Positions 8,432 to 17,839 of a stretch of 64,000 bases of DNA are shown here, in pieces. Every line of letters begins with the position of its first letter. The stretch's first letter is position 1. Below the pieces are notes generated by a model. The model searched no databases and was not told where the DNA came from. It saw nothing but the letters and a program-made list of their open reading frames with translations. The position numbers and the translations under genes are program-made. Source of the DNA: Actibacterium mucosum KCTC 23349 (lineage in GTDB: Bacteria > Pseudomonadota > Alphaproteobacteria > Rhodobacterales > Rhodobacteraceae); the NCBI RefSeq assembly GCF_000647975.1, contig NZ_JFKE01000005.1, positions 124,001-188,000 on the forward strand, written 5' to 3'.

Positions 8432-9874
8432 TTATCCGTGATATTGCGCGACGGTTTTGAGGCTGGAAAAACCGTAAAGCGCCTCGAACCCCTTTTCGCG
8501 GCCATGGCCCGAAAGGCCGGTGCCGCCAAAGGGCAGCTCCACGCCGCCGCCTGCGCCGTAATTGTTGATGAACACCTGGCCAGCATGCAGCCGTTTGGCC
8601 ATGCGCGCCTGCCGCCCGCCGTCGCGCGACCAGATCGCGGCAACCAGCCCGTAGGCGGTGCCATTGGCGATCTGCACCGCCTGATCCTCGGTGTCGAAGG
8701 GGATGATGACCTGAACGGGGCCAAAGATCTCGTCCTGGGCCAGTTTGTGGCCGGGATCGTCGCAGGCCAGCAGGTGCGGCGCAACGTAGTGGCCGCCGGT
8801 TGGCAGGTCATCGGCCAGCGTACCCGTGGCCAGAACGGGCAGGTCGCGCCCGGCATCAATGAAGCCGGTCACGATTTCCTTCTGGCGGGCCGAGATCAGC
8901 GGGCCAACCTGCAGGTCGGCCACCGCTGGACCCACGTGCAACCGCCCATAGGCGGCCGACATCCCGGCGACCAGCGCGTCGTAAAGCGGACGTTCCACCA
9001 GAATGCGCGAACTGGCCGAGCAGGTCTGCCCGGCATTCTGGATGCCCGCGTTCACCAGAAAGGGCAAGGCGGCGTCCAGATCGGCATCGGCGAAGACAAC
9101 TTGTGGGGATTTCCCGCCCAGCTCCAACGTGACGGGCACAACATTCTGCGCGGCAGCGGCCTGCACCAGGCGCCCCGTGGCGACCGATCCGGTAAAGCTG
9201 ACATGCTGCACGCCGGGATGGGCGGTCAGCGCGGCGCCCGCCTGCGCGCCGAGGCCGGGTACAACGTTCAGCGCGCCGGGCGGCAGACCCGCATCCGCGG
9301 CCAGTCGGGCGAAAGCCAGCGCCGTCAGGCAGGCCTCTTCGGCCGGTTTCAGAACCGCCGCATTGCCCATCGCAAGCGCCGCGCCAACCGAGCGTCCGAT
9401 GATCTGCATCGGATAGTTCCACGGCACGATATGGCCCGTCACCCCGTGCGGTTCGCGCAGGGTGTAGACGGTGTAGCCATCCAGATAGGGGATGGTCTGG
9501 CCGTGCACCTTGTCCGCCGCGCCGCCGTAAAACTCGCAATAGCGTGCCAGAGCGATGGCGTCGTTGCGGGCCTGTGTCAGGGGTTTGCCGACATCGGCCG
9601 CCTCGATCGCGGCGAGGTCGTCGATACGTTCCAGCACCATCTGGCCCAGCCGGGTCAGAATGCGCCCGCGTTCCAGCGCCGTCATCCGCCCCCAATCGCC
9701 ATCCAGAGCGGCCCGCGCGGCGATAACGGCGGCGTCGATATCGGCGGCGGTGCCGGCGGCGATCTGCGCGACCTCGGCGCCTGTCGACGGGTCGATCACC
9801 GGCAGGGTGCCGGCAGGCGCTTTCCAGACGCCGCCAATCAACATCTCGGTCGGGTCAAACCACAGGTTCTGCAT
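8432..9874 (-). CDS. NAD-dependent aldehyde dehydrogenase
   Basis: From the ATG at 9872-9874, preceded by GGGAGGATTTG, the product is 480 residues. It carries PWNYPMQIIGRS, the LELGGKSPQVVFADADLD glutamate motif, NAGQTCSASSRILVE with the catalytic cysteine, and a GAGGGVELPFGGTGLSGHGREKG C-terminus. It is a general ALDH, more like the betaine/gamma-aminobutyraldehyde branch than GabD. Its start overlaps the end of the ATPase gene by 20 bp, so translation is probably coupled. It would oxidise an aldehyde from the imported substrate; the second ALDH of the cluster (gabD) may handle a later step. Confidence 0.88.
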   Translation of the reverse strand: MQNLWFDPTEMLIGGVWKAPAGTLPVIDPSTGAEVAQIAAGTAADIDAAVIAARAALDGDWGRMTALERGRILTRLGQMVLERIDDLAAIEAADVGKPLTQARNDAIALARYCEFYGGAADKVHGQTIPYLDGYTVYTLREPHGVTGHIVPWNYPMQIIGRSVGAALAMGNAAVLKPAEEACLTALAFARLAADAGLPPGALNVVPGLGAQAGAALTAHPGVQHVSFTGSVATGRLVQAAAAQNVVPVTLELGGKSPQVVFADADLDAALPFLVNAGIQNAGQTCSASSRILVERPLYDALVAGMSAAYGRLHVGPAVADLQVGPLISARQKEIVTGFIDAGRDLPVLATGTLADDLPTGGHYVAPHLLACDDPGHKLAQDEIFGPVQVIIPFDTEDQAVQIANGTAYGLVAAIWSRDGGRQARMAKRLHAGQVFINNYGAGGGVELPFGGTGLSGHGREKGFEALYGFSSLKTVAQYHG

Positions 9875-11456
9875 CAAATCCTCCCACCCGCCAGCTTGCC
9901 GGGATCTGCGGCGCGGCGGCAATCAGGTTCTTGGTATATTCGTTTTGCGGATTTGCGAAGACTTCCGCCGTTTCCCCCTGTTCGACGATCTTGCCATGCT
10001 GCATCACCAACACGCGGTCTGTGATCGACTGAACAACGTTCAAATCGTGGCTGATGAACAGGTAGGCCAGCCCGCGTTTGACGCGCAGATCGGCCAGCAG
10101 GTCGAGGATTTGCGCGCGGATCGAGACATCAAGCGCCGAGACAGCCTCGTCCAGCACGATCAGGTCGGGCCGCAGGATCAGGGCGCGGGCGATGGCGATG
10201 CGCTGCCTCTGACCGCCCGAGAACTCGTGGATGTATTTATCCATATCAGCGGCGTGCAGGCCGACATCCTGCAAGGCTTCGGCCATGCGGTCGCGCACGT
10301 CCTTGGGCGGCTGGGCCATCAGGTGGAACGGCTCGGCCACCAGCCGCCGGACGGTCCAGCGGGGGTTGAAACTGCTGTAAGGGTCTTGAAACACAACGGA
10401 AACGCCAGACCGCATGGCGGCGAGCGTGTCGGGCGACATGGACTCGCCAAACAGGCGGATCTGCCCCGATTGCAGCGCCTCCAGCCCCAAAATCGCGCGG
10501 GTCAGCGTGGACTTGCCGCAGCCGCTTTCCCCCACCAACCCGACGCTTTCGCCCGTTTGCATGGCAAAGCTGACCCCGTCAATCGCGCGAAAACGGCCGG
10601 GCGCGCCGAACAGGGTTTTGCGGGGCAGGCGGTAATCGCGCACGGCATTTTCGACCTGCAGCAGCGGTTCGGCCTTGGGCGCGGCGACGCGGGCCGGGCT
10701 GTAATGAGAGGCGCGCAGCAACTGTCGCGTATAGGGGTGCTGCATGTCCGTGAACAATGTTCGCGTTTCGCCTTGCTCCACGATTTCGCCGTGCTGCATT
10801 ACCGCCACGTGGTCGGCCATGCCGGCGACAACGGCCAGATCGTGGGTGATCAACAGCAAGCTCATCCCGTCATCGGCGACCAGCGATTTGAGCAGGTCGA
10901 GGATCTGTTCCTGGGTGGTGACGTCCAGCGCGGTTGTCGGCTCGTCCGCGATCAGCAATTCGGGCTGAAGGGCGATAGCCATGGCGATGCACACGCGCTG
11001 ACGCTGACCGCCGCTGAGCTCGTGCGGATAGCGGGTTGGCGGGAAGCGGTCGGCGGGCAGGCCGACGCGTTCCAGCATGGCGCGCGCCCGTGCGGCGGCC
11101 TCGGCCCGGGTGGCCTTGCCATGCACCAACAGGGTCTCGGCAACCTGATCGCCGATGGTCTGAACAGGGTTCAAAGCGGTCATCGGTTCCTGAAAGATCA
11201 TGCCGATCCGGTTGCCGCGAATGTCGCACAGCGCGCGTTCGGGCAGGCGCAAAAGGTCGGTGTCATCCAGCATCACGCGGCCGGTCACCTGCGCGCCGGT
11301 TGGTGCCAACCCCAATGCGGCCAGCGCCGACATCGACTTGCCCGAGCCGCTTTCCCCCACAAGCCCCACGATGCCACCCGGCGGGATGTCGAACGACACG
11401 TCGCGCAGGATCGGCGTGCCGTGGATGGACAGCGAAAGGGCGTCGAACCGGATCAT
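9855..11456 (-). CDS. Fused double ATPase of a dipeptide/oligopeptide-type ABC importer (DppD-DppF)
   Basis: The start at 11454-11456 lies in an ATGA overlap with the permease stop and gives 533 residues. Two complete ATP-binding cassettes are joined head to tail. The first has [22 protein letters not shown] and [12 protein letters not shown]; the second has [23 protein letters not shown] and [12 protein letters not shown]. In the second, Walker B ends DEA rather than DEP. DppD and DppF are separate proteins in enterics, but fusions are common in alphaproteobacteria. It acts at the cytoplasmic face with the two permeases encoded just upstream. Confidence 0.92.
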   Translation of the reverse strand: MIRFDALSLSIHGTPILRDVSFDIPPGGIVGLVGESGSGKSMSALAALGLAPTGAQVTGRVMLDDTDLLRLPERALCDIRGNRIGMIFQEPMTALNPVQTIGDQVAETLLVHGKATRAEAAARARAMLERVGLPADRFPPTRYPHELSGGQRQRVCIAMAIALQPELLIADEPTTALDVTTQEQILDLLKSLVADDGMSLLLITHDLAVVAGMADHVAVMQHGEIVEQGETRTLFTDMQHPYTRQLLRASHYSPARVAAPKAEPLLQVENAVRDYRLPRKTLFGAPGRFRAIDGVSFAMQTGESVGLVGESGCGKSTLTRAILGLEALQSGQIRLFGESMSPDTLAAMRSGVSVVFQDPYSSFNPRWTVRRLVAEPFHLMAQPPKDVRDRMAEALQDVGLHAADMDKYIHEFSGGQRQRIAIARALILRPDLIVLDEAVSALDVSIRAQILDLLADLRVKRGLAYLFISHDLNVVQSITDRVLVMQHGKIVEQGETAEVFANPQNEYTKNLIAAAPQIPASWRVGGFDAEPVV

Positions 11457-12274
11457 CCGCGCGCCCTCCGCACCCGTGGGTCCAGCATATCGCGCAGCCC
11501 GTCGCCCATCAGGTTCAGCCCCAGCACCATCAGCACAATCGCCAGCCCCGGCAACACCGCCAGACGCGGTGCGGTATAGATCATCGTCTGCGCCTCGGTC
11601 AGCATGCGGCCCCAGCTGGGCGTGGGGGGCTGCGCGCCAAGGCCGACATAGCTGAGGCCGGCCTCGGCCAGAATACCCAGGCTGAACTGAATGGTGCCCT
11701 GCACGATCAGCAGGTTGGCGATGTTGGGCAGGATATGCTCGGCGCTGATGCGCACCGGACCTTTGCCCGAAACGCGGGCGGCAAGGATGAAATCCTGCGT
11801 CCAGACGGTCAGCGCCCCGCCGCGCGCCACGCGGGCGAAAACAGGGATGTTGAAGATGCCGATGGCGATGATGGCGTTCAGGGCCGAGGGGCCAAAGACG
11901 GCGGTGATCAGGATGGCGATGACCAGCGACGGGAAGGCAAAGATCAGGTCGTTGCCGCGCATGATGACCTCGTCCAGCCAACCCCCGCGCCCCGCCGCCG
12001 CCGCAAGGCCCAGCGGCACGCCCAGCCCGATGCCGATCCCCACCGCCACCAACGCCACGGCGATCGAGGTGCGCGCACCAACCATCAGCATCGACAACGT
12101 GTCGCGGCCAAAGTGATCGGTGCCCAGCGGGTGCGCGGCGGAAAACGGTTTCAGCCGGTCAGCGATGGTCACGTCGGCCACGTCGTAAGGCACCCAGATC
12201 AGCGACAGCAGAGCCAAACCCGTGAAGAACGCAGTGATGAACGCTCCCACCGTCAGTTGCACGGGCAGCTTCAT
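11453..12274 (-). CDS. ABC transporter permease, DppC/OppC type
   Basis: The 273-residue membrane protein has about six hydrophobic segments. It has the DppC-type periplasmic entry HPLGTDHFGRD and the ATPase-contact (EAA) loop near ARVSGKGPVRISAEHILPN. Both ends overlap neighbours by ATGA (12271-12274 and 11453-11456), which implies translational coupling within the importer. It is expected to pair with the DppB-type permease. Confidence 0.9.
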   Translation of the reverse strand: MKLPVQLTVGAFITAFFTGLALLSLIWVPYDVADVTIADRLKPFSAAHPLGTDHFGRDTLSMLMVGARTSIAVALVAVGIGIGLGVPLGLAAAAGRGGWLDEVIMRGNDLIFAFPSLVIAILITAVFGPSALNAIIAIGIFNIPVFARVARGGALTVWTQDFILAARVSGKGPVRISAEHILPNIANLLIVQGTIQFSLGILAEAGLSYVGLGAQPPTPSWGRMLTEAQTMIYTAPRLAVLPGLAIVLMVLGLNLMGDGLRDMLDPRVRRARG

Positions 12275-13218
12275 GCGCGCCTCCGCAGCCTTGGATCGGC
12301 GATGGCATAGGCGATGTCGACAAGAAAGGTCACAAGGATCACCGCAAAGACCAAGAGCATCACAACGCTTTCCACTACCACAAGGTCGCGCTGGGTGATG
12401 GCCTGAAAGATCAGCCGCCCGAGGCCGGGCAGGAAGAACACGTTTTCAATGATGATCGCCCCGGCCAGAAGGAAGGAAAACTGCAACCCGATGATCGTCA
12501 GCACCGGGATCAGCGCGTTGCGCAACGCGTGACGCGTCAGCGCCTGCGCGCGGCTCAGCCCCTTGGCGCGGGCCGAGCGGATATAGTCCTGGCCCAGTGT
12601 CTCGATCAGGGCCGAACGCATCACGCGCGCCAGGATCGACGCTTGTGGCAGCGCCAGCGCGATGGCCGGCAGGGTCAGCGCCTTGATCCCGGCGCCAAAC
12701 CCGGCCTCCCAACCCGGAAAGCCGCCAGCCGAGACCCATTTCAACTTCACGGCAAAGAGCAAGACCAAAAGCATCGCGAACCAGAAATTTGGCACTGCAA
12801 TGCCCAGTTGCGTGGCGCCCATGATGCCGTAATCGGTGGCCCGCCCGCGCCGCGCAGCGGCCAGCAGACCCACCGGAAAGGCGATGGCCGTGGACAACGC
12901 CAGCGCATAGATCGCCAGCGGCAGCGACACCCAGATGCGTTGCAGCACAAGATCGCTGACCGGCACGCGATAGGTATAGGACTGCCCGAAATCGCCGGTC
13001 AGCATGCCGCCAGCCCACGACAGATAGCGCGCCGGTAGTGAACCGGTCAGGCCCAGTTCCTCGCGCAATGCCGCGACCGTTTCAGGTTCCGCGTTCAGGC
13101 CCAGCATAAAGGCGGCCGGGTCGCCGGGGATCACCTCGATCACCGCAAAAACCACCAGGCTTGCCGCCAGCAGGCTGAGCGACAGCGACACGAACCGGAT
13201 CAGTAAATACCGAAGCAT
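12271..13218 (-). CDS. ABC transporter permease, DppB/OppB type
   Basis: The 315-residue membrane protein opens with a hydrophobic helix (LLIRFVSLSLSLLAASLVVF) followed by the family's EVIPGDPAAFMLG segment. It carries the EAA-like loop TLGQDYIRSARAKGLSRAQALTRHALRNA that contacts the ATPase. About six membrane spans are visible. It overlaps the DppC-type gene by four bases. Confidence 0.9.
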   Translation of the reverse strand: MLRYLLIRFVSLSLSLLAASLVVFAVIEVIPGDPAAFMLGLNAEPETVAALREELGLTGSLPARYLSWAGGMLTGDFGQSYTYRVPVSDLVLQRIWVSLPLAIYALALSTAIAFPVGLLAAARRGRATDYGIMGATQLGIAVPNFWFAMLLVLLFAVKLKWVSAGGFPGWEAGFGAGIKALTLPAIALALPQASILARVMRSALIETLGQDYIRSARAKGLSRAQALTRHALRNALIPVLTIIGLQFSFLLAGAIIIENVFFLPGLGRLIFQAITQRDLVVVESVVMLLVFAVILVTFLVDIAYAIADPRLRRRA

Positions 13219-13263
13219 GGCGTCACGTTAGGCGCGCGGGCGGATGATGCAAAGCCTTTTGAC

Positions 13264-14253
13264 CTAGCGCTCGCGCGCAGGGCCCTCGGGCGGGCGTTTG
13301 AACACGGTTTCAATCTCGTCCATCACGTCGGCGGGCAGCGGGCCAAATTGCAGCGCAGCGGCGTTTTGCAGCGCCTGTTCGGCATTGCGGGCGCCGGGGA
13401 TCGGGATCAAGTGCGGCGCCTTGGCCAGCAGCCAGCACAGCGCGCCCTGGGCCGGGCTGCGCCCGCCCGTGCTCAGCAACTCGCGCAGGGCATCAACCGC
13501 CTGCACGAATTCGGGCAATGGTTTGCCGTCTTTGAAATAGGCGATCCAGTCGAAGGTGTTGGCGCGGATATCGTCATCCGCCAGCGCCTGACCGGTGGCG
13601 TATTTACCGCTGAGCATACCCATGGCCAGCGGCGAGCGGATGAAGGCGGCCAGCCCGTGTTCGGCCCCGCGCGCCGTGATGGTGGGCACGTCGACAAAGA
13701 CATTCATCGCGTGCTGGATGGCCTGGAACCCGTCGCGCGGCGCCATGGCCGACACGCTGTCGGGGAAATCGGTCGACCAGCCATAAGCGGCCAGCTTGCC
13801 TTCGTCGCGCAGGGCGTCGAAGGTGTCGAACACCATTGCGGCCTCGTCCACCGGCATGGCGTTAAGGTGCAGCAGCACCATGTCGACGCGATCGCGCTGC
13901 AGGCGTTTCAGGCTGGCCTCTAGCGCGCGCCGCAGCCCATCGGGCGAGGCCTCCACCCCCAGCACCTGCTTGGCCTCGGCATCGAAGTGAAAGCCCAGCT
14001 TGGTGACGATCAGCGCATCATCGCGGCCTTTCAGCGCCGCGCCCAGGCGTTCCTCGGACGCGCCACAGCCATAGATCGCGGCGGTGTCGAAAATGCGGAT
14101 ACCCGCGTCATAGGCGGCGTCGATGGTGGCGCGGGCATCGGCCTGGGAAATCGCGCCATAGCCAAGCGGCGTGTCACCTTCGAAAAACGGGCCACCAATG
14201 GCCCAGCAACCAAGGCCGATGCGCGGAATGTCGGGGGACAGAAACGGGGTCAT
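13264..14253 (-). CDS. Aldo/keto reductase
   Basis: The start at 14251-14253 follows GAAAGGTCCCAC and gives 329 residues. A longer frame upstream lacks a ribosome site. The AKR barrel residues are visible: Asp in DAAYDAGIRIFDTA, Tyr in AAIYGCGASEERLG, Lys in LIVTKLGF and His in VLLHLNAM. The branch resembles D-threo-aldose/L-fucose dehydrogenase-like AKRs, suggesting a sugar or sugar-like aldehyde or lactol substrate. It is placed between the solute-binding protein and the permeases, unusual for an enzyme, and thus almost certainly belongs to the same pathway. Confidence 0.87.
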   Translation of the reverse strand: MTPFLSPDIPRIGLGCWAIGGPFFEGDTPLGYGAISQADARATIDAAYDAGIRIFDTAAIYGCGASEERLGAALKGRDDALIVTKLGFHFDAEAKQVLGVEASPDGLRRALEASLKRLQRDRVDMVLLHLNAMPVDEAAMVFDTFDALRDEGKLAAYGWSTDFPDSVSAMAPRDGFQAIQHAMNVFVDVPTITARGAEHGLAAFIRSPLAMGMLSGKYATGQALADDDIRANTFDWIAYFKDGKPLPEFVQAVDALRELLSTGGRSPAQGALCWLLAKAPHLIPIPGARNAEQALQNAAALQFGPLPADVMDEIETVFKRPPEGPARER

Positions 14254-14343
14254 GTGGGACCTTTCACAGAGGTTCGGCCAAGGGCTACAAAGCGAACGGG
14301 GCCGCCGCAAGGCCGCCCCGTCACGTGAAATATATTGCGGCGG

Positions 14344-15813
14344 TCAGTCGGCCCAGCTGACCCCGGTCAGGTCATTGGCCTGGGTCGGCGCGTTTTCCCA
14401 CAGGCCTTGGATCTTGGCGTTGACCACGCTGACCTGCGGCAGTTGGAACAGGTAACCGTTCACGTAATCCTCGGCGATGATCGTCTGCGCCTCTTTCAGG
14501 ATCGCGGATCGTGCGGCCGGGTCTGTTGTTACGGTCAACTTGTCCATCAAGGCGATGAACGCTTCGGTGCCGTACTGGAAATAGTAATCCGGCCGGGCAT
14601 AGATGCCGATATCGGCGGGTTCGGTGTGGCTGACAATGGTCAGGTCGAAATCCTTGCCCCGGAACGCCTGTTCCAGCCATTGCGCCCATTCCATATTGGT
14701 TATCTCGGTTTCGATCCCGACATCGCGCAGTTGCGAGGCAATGATCTGCCCGCCCCGGCGTGCGTAATTGGGCGGCGGCAGCGCCAGACGCAGCGTCAGG
14801 TCGGACACGCCGGCCTCGGCCAGCAGGGCCTTGGACTTTTCGGGATCGAACCCGGAAATCCCGGTCAGGTCCACATAATCGGGATTGTGCGGCGCAAAAT
14901 GGGTGCCAATCGGTGTGCCATTGCCGAACATCGCGCCGTCAATGATTTCCTGGCGGTTGATCGCATGGGCAATGGCCTGGCGCACCTTCACATTGTCCAG
15001 CGGCGGCATCTTGTTGTTGATCGCCAGGATGGTTTCACCCTCGGTCGAGCCGACATTCACGTTGAACCGGGGATCGGCGCGAAACTGGTCCAGCGTTTCA
15101 GGCGCCGGAAACCGCGGAAACGCGTCAACATCGCCGGCCAGCATTGCGGCCAATGCGGCGTTGGGGTCGGGGATGTACTTGATGGTGGCACTGGCCAGCG
15201 CCGGTGCCGGGCCCCAATAATCGGGGTTACGTTCCAGTTCGATCCGGTCGCCTTGAACCCAGCGCGACAGCTTGAACGGCCCGGTCCCAACCGGCGCATT
15301 GGCGGCGGTGTCGACGCTTTCGGGCGCCACGATCACCGCGTCACCCCAGGCCATCTTGAACGGGAAGGCACCATCGGGCGCCGACAGTGTAACCTGCACA
15401 GTCAGCGGGTCCACCACGGTGACATCGGCAATACCGGCAAACAGCGCCTTTTGCGCGTTGGTCGAATCCTCGGCCCGCGCGCGATCCAGCGAGAATTTCA
15501 CGTCATCGCCGTCCATCGTGGTGCCGTCATGGAAGGTCACACCGTCTGCCAGGTTGAACGTATAGGTCAGCCCGTCGTCTGACACGGTCCACGACGTAGC
15601 CAACCCCGGGATGATCGAGCCGTCGGCGGCAAACCGGGTGAGGCCCTCGAAAATATTGGAATACACAACCTCGTCGATGGCAGCGGCAGCCCCACCGGTT
15701 GGGTCAAGGTTTGGCGGTTCAAGCACGGCGCCAAGCGTGATCGTGTCCTGTGCGGCCAAGGCAGCGCTGGCTGAAAGGGCCAAAGCGGCGGTGGTTAATC
15801 TGAAAAAGCGCAT
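14344..15813 (-). CDS. ABC transporter substrate-binding protein, family 5 (DppA type)
   Basis: From the ATG at 15811-15813, after AGGGAGAATTTGAAG, the product is 489 residues. It begins with a Sec signal peptide ending ASAALAAQD. The mature part has GAVLEPPNLDPTGGAAAAIDEVVYSNIFEGLTRF and LADGVTFHDGTTMDGDDVKFSLDRA, both typical of SBP_bac_5. These proteins bind peptides, opines, glycosides or other solutes in the periplasm and deliver them to Dpp-type permeases. As the first gene of the cluster it sets its ligand; the ligand cannot be read from sequence. The 15814-15992 gap to panB must hold divergent promoters. Confidence 0.9.
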   Translation of the reverse strand: MRFFRLTTAALALSASAALAAQDTITLGAVLEPPNLDPTGGAAAAIDEVVYSNIFEGLTRFAADGSIIPGLATSWTVSDDGLTYTFNLADGVTFHDGTTMDGDDVKFSLDRARAEDSTNAQKALFAGIADVTVVDPLTVQVTLSAPDGAFPFKMAWGDAVIVAPESVDTAANAPVGTGPFKLSRWVQGDRIELERNPDYWGPAPALASATIKYIPDPNAALAAMLAGDVDAFPRFPAPETLDQFRADPRFNVNVGSTEGETILAINNKMPPLDNVKVRQAIAHAINRQEIIDGAMFGNGTPIGTHFAPHNPDYVDLTGISGFDPEKSKALLAEAGVSDLTLRLALPPPNYARRGGQIIASQLRDVGIETEITNMEWAQWLEQAFRGKDFDLTIVSHTEPADIGIYARPDYYFQYGTEAFIALMDKLTVTTDPAARSAILKEAQTIIAEDYVNGYLFQLPQVSVVNAKIQGLWENAPTQANDLTGVSWAD

Positions 15814-15992
15814 CTTCAAATTCTCCCTATAGGGCCCGCAAAGGGCGAGTCGGCTGCAATGAAACGCCGTGACGAGACGTAAAGCAAGAAAGTTACGCGT
15901 TTTTTCGACGGTGTTGGCGCAAGCAGGCTGGCCAATGCTGCGGCTGCATCCTATACAGCGCGCCACCTTTTCGAAGCTCTGGGAGGAGCGAA

Positions 15993-16826
15993 GTGAGCGC
16001 GAATATCAAGGCCAATACCCTGACCCCGTCCGACATCCTGGCTCGCAAAGGCGGCGACCCGTTGGTGTGCCTGACGGCCTATACCACGCCCATGGCGCGC
16101 TTGGTTGATGCCCATTGCGACGTGGTGCTGGTGGGTGACAGCGTCGGCATGGTGCTGCACGGGTTGCCTTCGACACTGGGCGTGACGATGGAGATGATGG
16201 TGATGCATGGCGCCGCCGTAGCCCGCGGGGTGTCACGCGCGCTGATGGTCGTAGACATGCCGTTCGGCAGCTATGAGGAAAGCCCGGAACAGGCCTTTCG
16301 CAATGCCGCAAGGTTGATGCGCCAGACCGGCTGCGCAGCGGTCAAGCTGGAGGGCGGCGTGGCGATGGCCGACACGATTGCCTATCTGGCTGCGCGGTCG
16401 ATCCCGGTGATGGCGCATATCGGCCTGACCCCGCAGGCGATCAACACGCTGGGCGGCTACAAGGTGCAGGGGCGCGGCGACGACGCGGCGCGCATTTTGT
16501 CCGACGCACGGGCCGTGGCCGAGGCGGGCGCGTTCGCGGTGGTGTTGGAGAAGGTACCGGAAAGCCTCGCCAATCAGATCACCGCGGATCTGCCGATCCC
16601 GACCATTGGCATCGGCGCATCCGCAGACTGCGACGGGCAAATTCTGGTGGTGGATGACATGCTGGGCCTGTTTGCGGCGTTCAAACCGAAATTCGTGAAA
16701 CGCTTTGCCGAGCTTGAGGGCGACGCGGACGCGGCGATTGCAGACTATGCCAAGCAGGTGCGCGCGCGCAGCTTCCCCGGCCCCGAGCACGTGTTCGGCG
16801 ACCAAGCCCCGGAGGGCACAACATGA
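15993..16826 (+). CDS. panB: 3-methyl-2-oxobutanoate hydroxymethyltransferase
   Basis: The 277-residue enzyme makes ketopantoate from 2-oxoisovalerate using methylenetetrahydrofolate, the first step of pantothenate synthesis. It starts at a GTG with an excellent GGGAGGAG upstream. The metal-binding Asp lies in [12 protein letters not shown] and the second in [12 protein letters not shown]. The catalytic glutamate region is FAVVLEKVP, and [23 protein letters not shown] is the C-terminal signature. It overlaps panC by ATGA, forming a two-gene operon. Confidence 0.95.
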   Translation: MSANIKANTLTPSDILARKGGDPLVCLTAYTTPMARLVDAHCDVVLVGDSVGMVLHGLPSTLGVTMEMMVMHGAAVARGVSRALMVVDMPFGSYEESPEQAFRNAARLMRQTGCAAVKLEGGVAMADTIAYLAARSIPVMAHIGLTPQAINTLGGYKVQGRGDDAARILSDARAVAEAGAFAVVLEKVPESLANQITADLPIPTIGIGASADCDGQILVVDDMLGLFAAFKPKFVKRFAELEGDADAAIADYAKQVRARSFPGPEHVFGDQAPEGTT

Positions 16827-17674
16827 CCGCCCCGATCCTGCGCCTGAAATCGGACCTGCGCAAAGCGGTCGCCGGCTGGAAAGCCAAAGGCGAAGTGGTT
16901 GGCGTGGTGCCAACGATGGGCGCGCTGCATCAGGGGCATCTGAGCCTTGTGCGGGCCGCGAAAGAGGCCTGCGACCGGGTGATCGTCACGATCTTCGTGA
17001 ACCCCAAACAGTTCAACAACCCCGCCGATCTGGAGAACTATCCCCGGACCGAGCACGAGGATGCACAGAAACTGCAGCCCTTCGAGGTGGATGCGATCTA
17101 TGTCCCCGGTCCCGACCAGATCTATCCCGACGGGTTCGCCACCAATGTTTCGGTGGGCGGCGTGACCGAGATGATGGAGGGCGAAAAACGCCCCGGACAT
17201 TTTGACGGTGTTGCAACCGTGGTGACCAAGCTGTTCCTGCAAAGCCAGGCGGACAAGGCGTTTTTTGGCAACAAGGACTATCAGCAGCTGCAACTGGTCA
17301 AACGCCTGGCGCGCGATCTGGATATCCCGGTAGAGGTCATCGGCTGCCCGACGATCCGCGAAGAAGACGGGCTGGCCATGTCCTCGCGCAACCTGCTGTT
17401 GTCCGACCGCGCGCGTGTGGTCGCACCGGCTTTGAATGCGGCGATGACCCAGGCCGCCGCGCAGATACAAGACGGTGCGGACGTTCAGACCGTCTTGGCC
17501 GAGGCCAGTGCACAGGTGATCGCCGAAGGTTTCGTCGATGTCGAATACATTGAACTGCGATCCGTCGGCACGCTGGAACCGATGACCCGTCTGAGCGAAC
17601 CAGCGCGCCTTTTGGCGGCTGCCAATCTGGCCGGGGTGCGCCTGATCGACAACATCGCGGTGGATCCGGTGTAA
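16823..17674 (+). CDS. panC: Pantothenate synthetase (pantoate-beta-alanine ligase)
   Basis: The 283-residue enzyme joins pantoate to beta-alanine using ATP. The nucleotidyl-transfer HxGH motif is in [33 protein letters not shown] and [16 protein letters not shown] are conserved pantoate and ATP contacts, and LAMSSRN is the KMSKS-like element. It starts within the panB stop (ATGA at 16823-16826). A dispersed repeat element begins four bases after its stop codon. Confidence 0.95.
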   Translation: MTAPILRLKSDLRKAVAGWKAKGEVVGVVPTMGALHQGHLSLVRAAKEACDRVIVTIFVNPKQFNNPADLENYPRTEHEDAQKLQPFEVDAIYVPGPDQIYPDGFATNVSVGGVTEMMEGEKRPGHFDGVATVVTKLFLQSQADKAFFGNKDYQQLQLVKRLARDLDIPVEVIGCPTIREEDGLAMSSRNLLLSDRARVVAPALNAAMTQAAAQIQDGADVQTVLAEASAQVIAEGFVDVEYIELRSVGTLEPMTRLSEPARLLAAANLAGVRLIDNIAVDPV

Positions 17675-17677
17675 TCC

Positions 17678-17839
17678 AATTGAGCGCCTTACGGCGCAAG
17701 CCTATATCTCGCGCGTCGCCTTGCGGCTTTGGCGCTCGGGTGGGTGGGGGTGGCAGCCGAGATCTGCAATTGCCGCCCACGTGACCTTTGCAAGGATGCG
17801 CCAGACCAGGAATAGACTTGCGCCGTCAGGCGCTCAATT
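17678..17839. repeat. Inverted-repeat-bounded intergenic element, related to 47721-47784
   Basis: The 28-base arms at 17678-17705 and 17812-17839 are inverted copies differing at two positions (core attgagcgccttacggcgca). The left part, 17679-17744, also matches 47721-47784: both run from attgagcgcctt to gctcgggtggg with gccttgcggc in between. Both lie at the junction of convergent genes. Here the right arm covers the stop codon of the M20 gene. It may act as a bidirectional terminator or be a small non-autonomous repeat. Confidence 0.75.
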
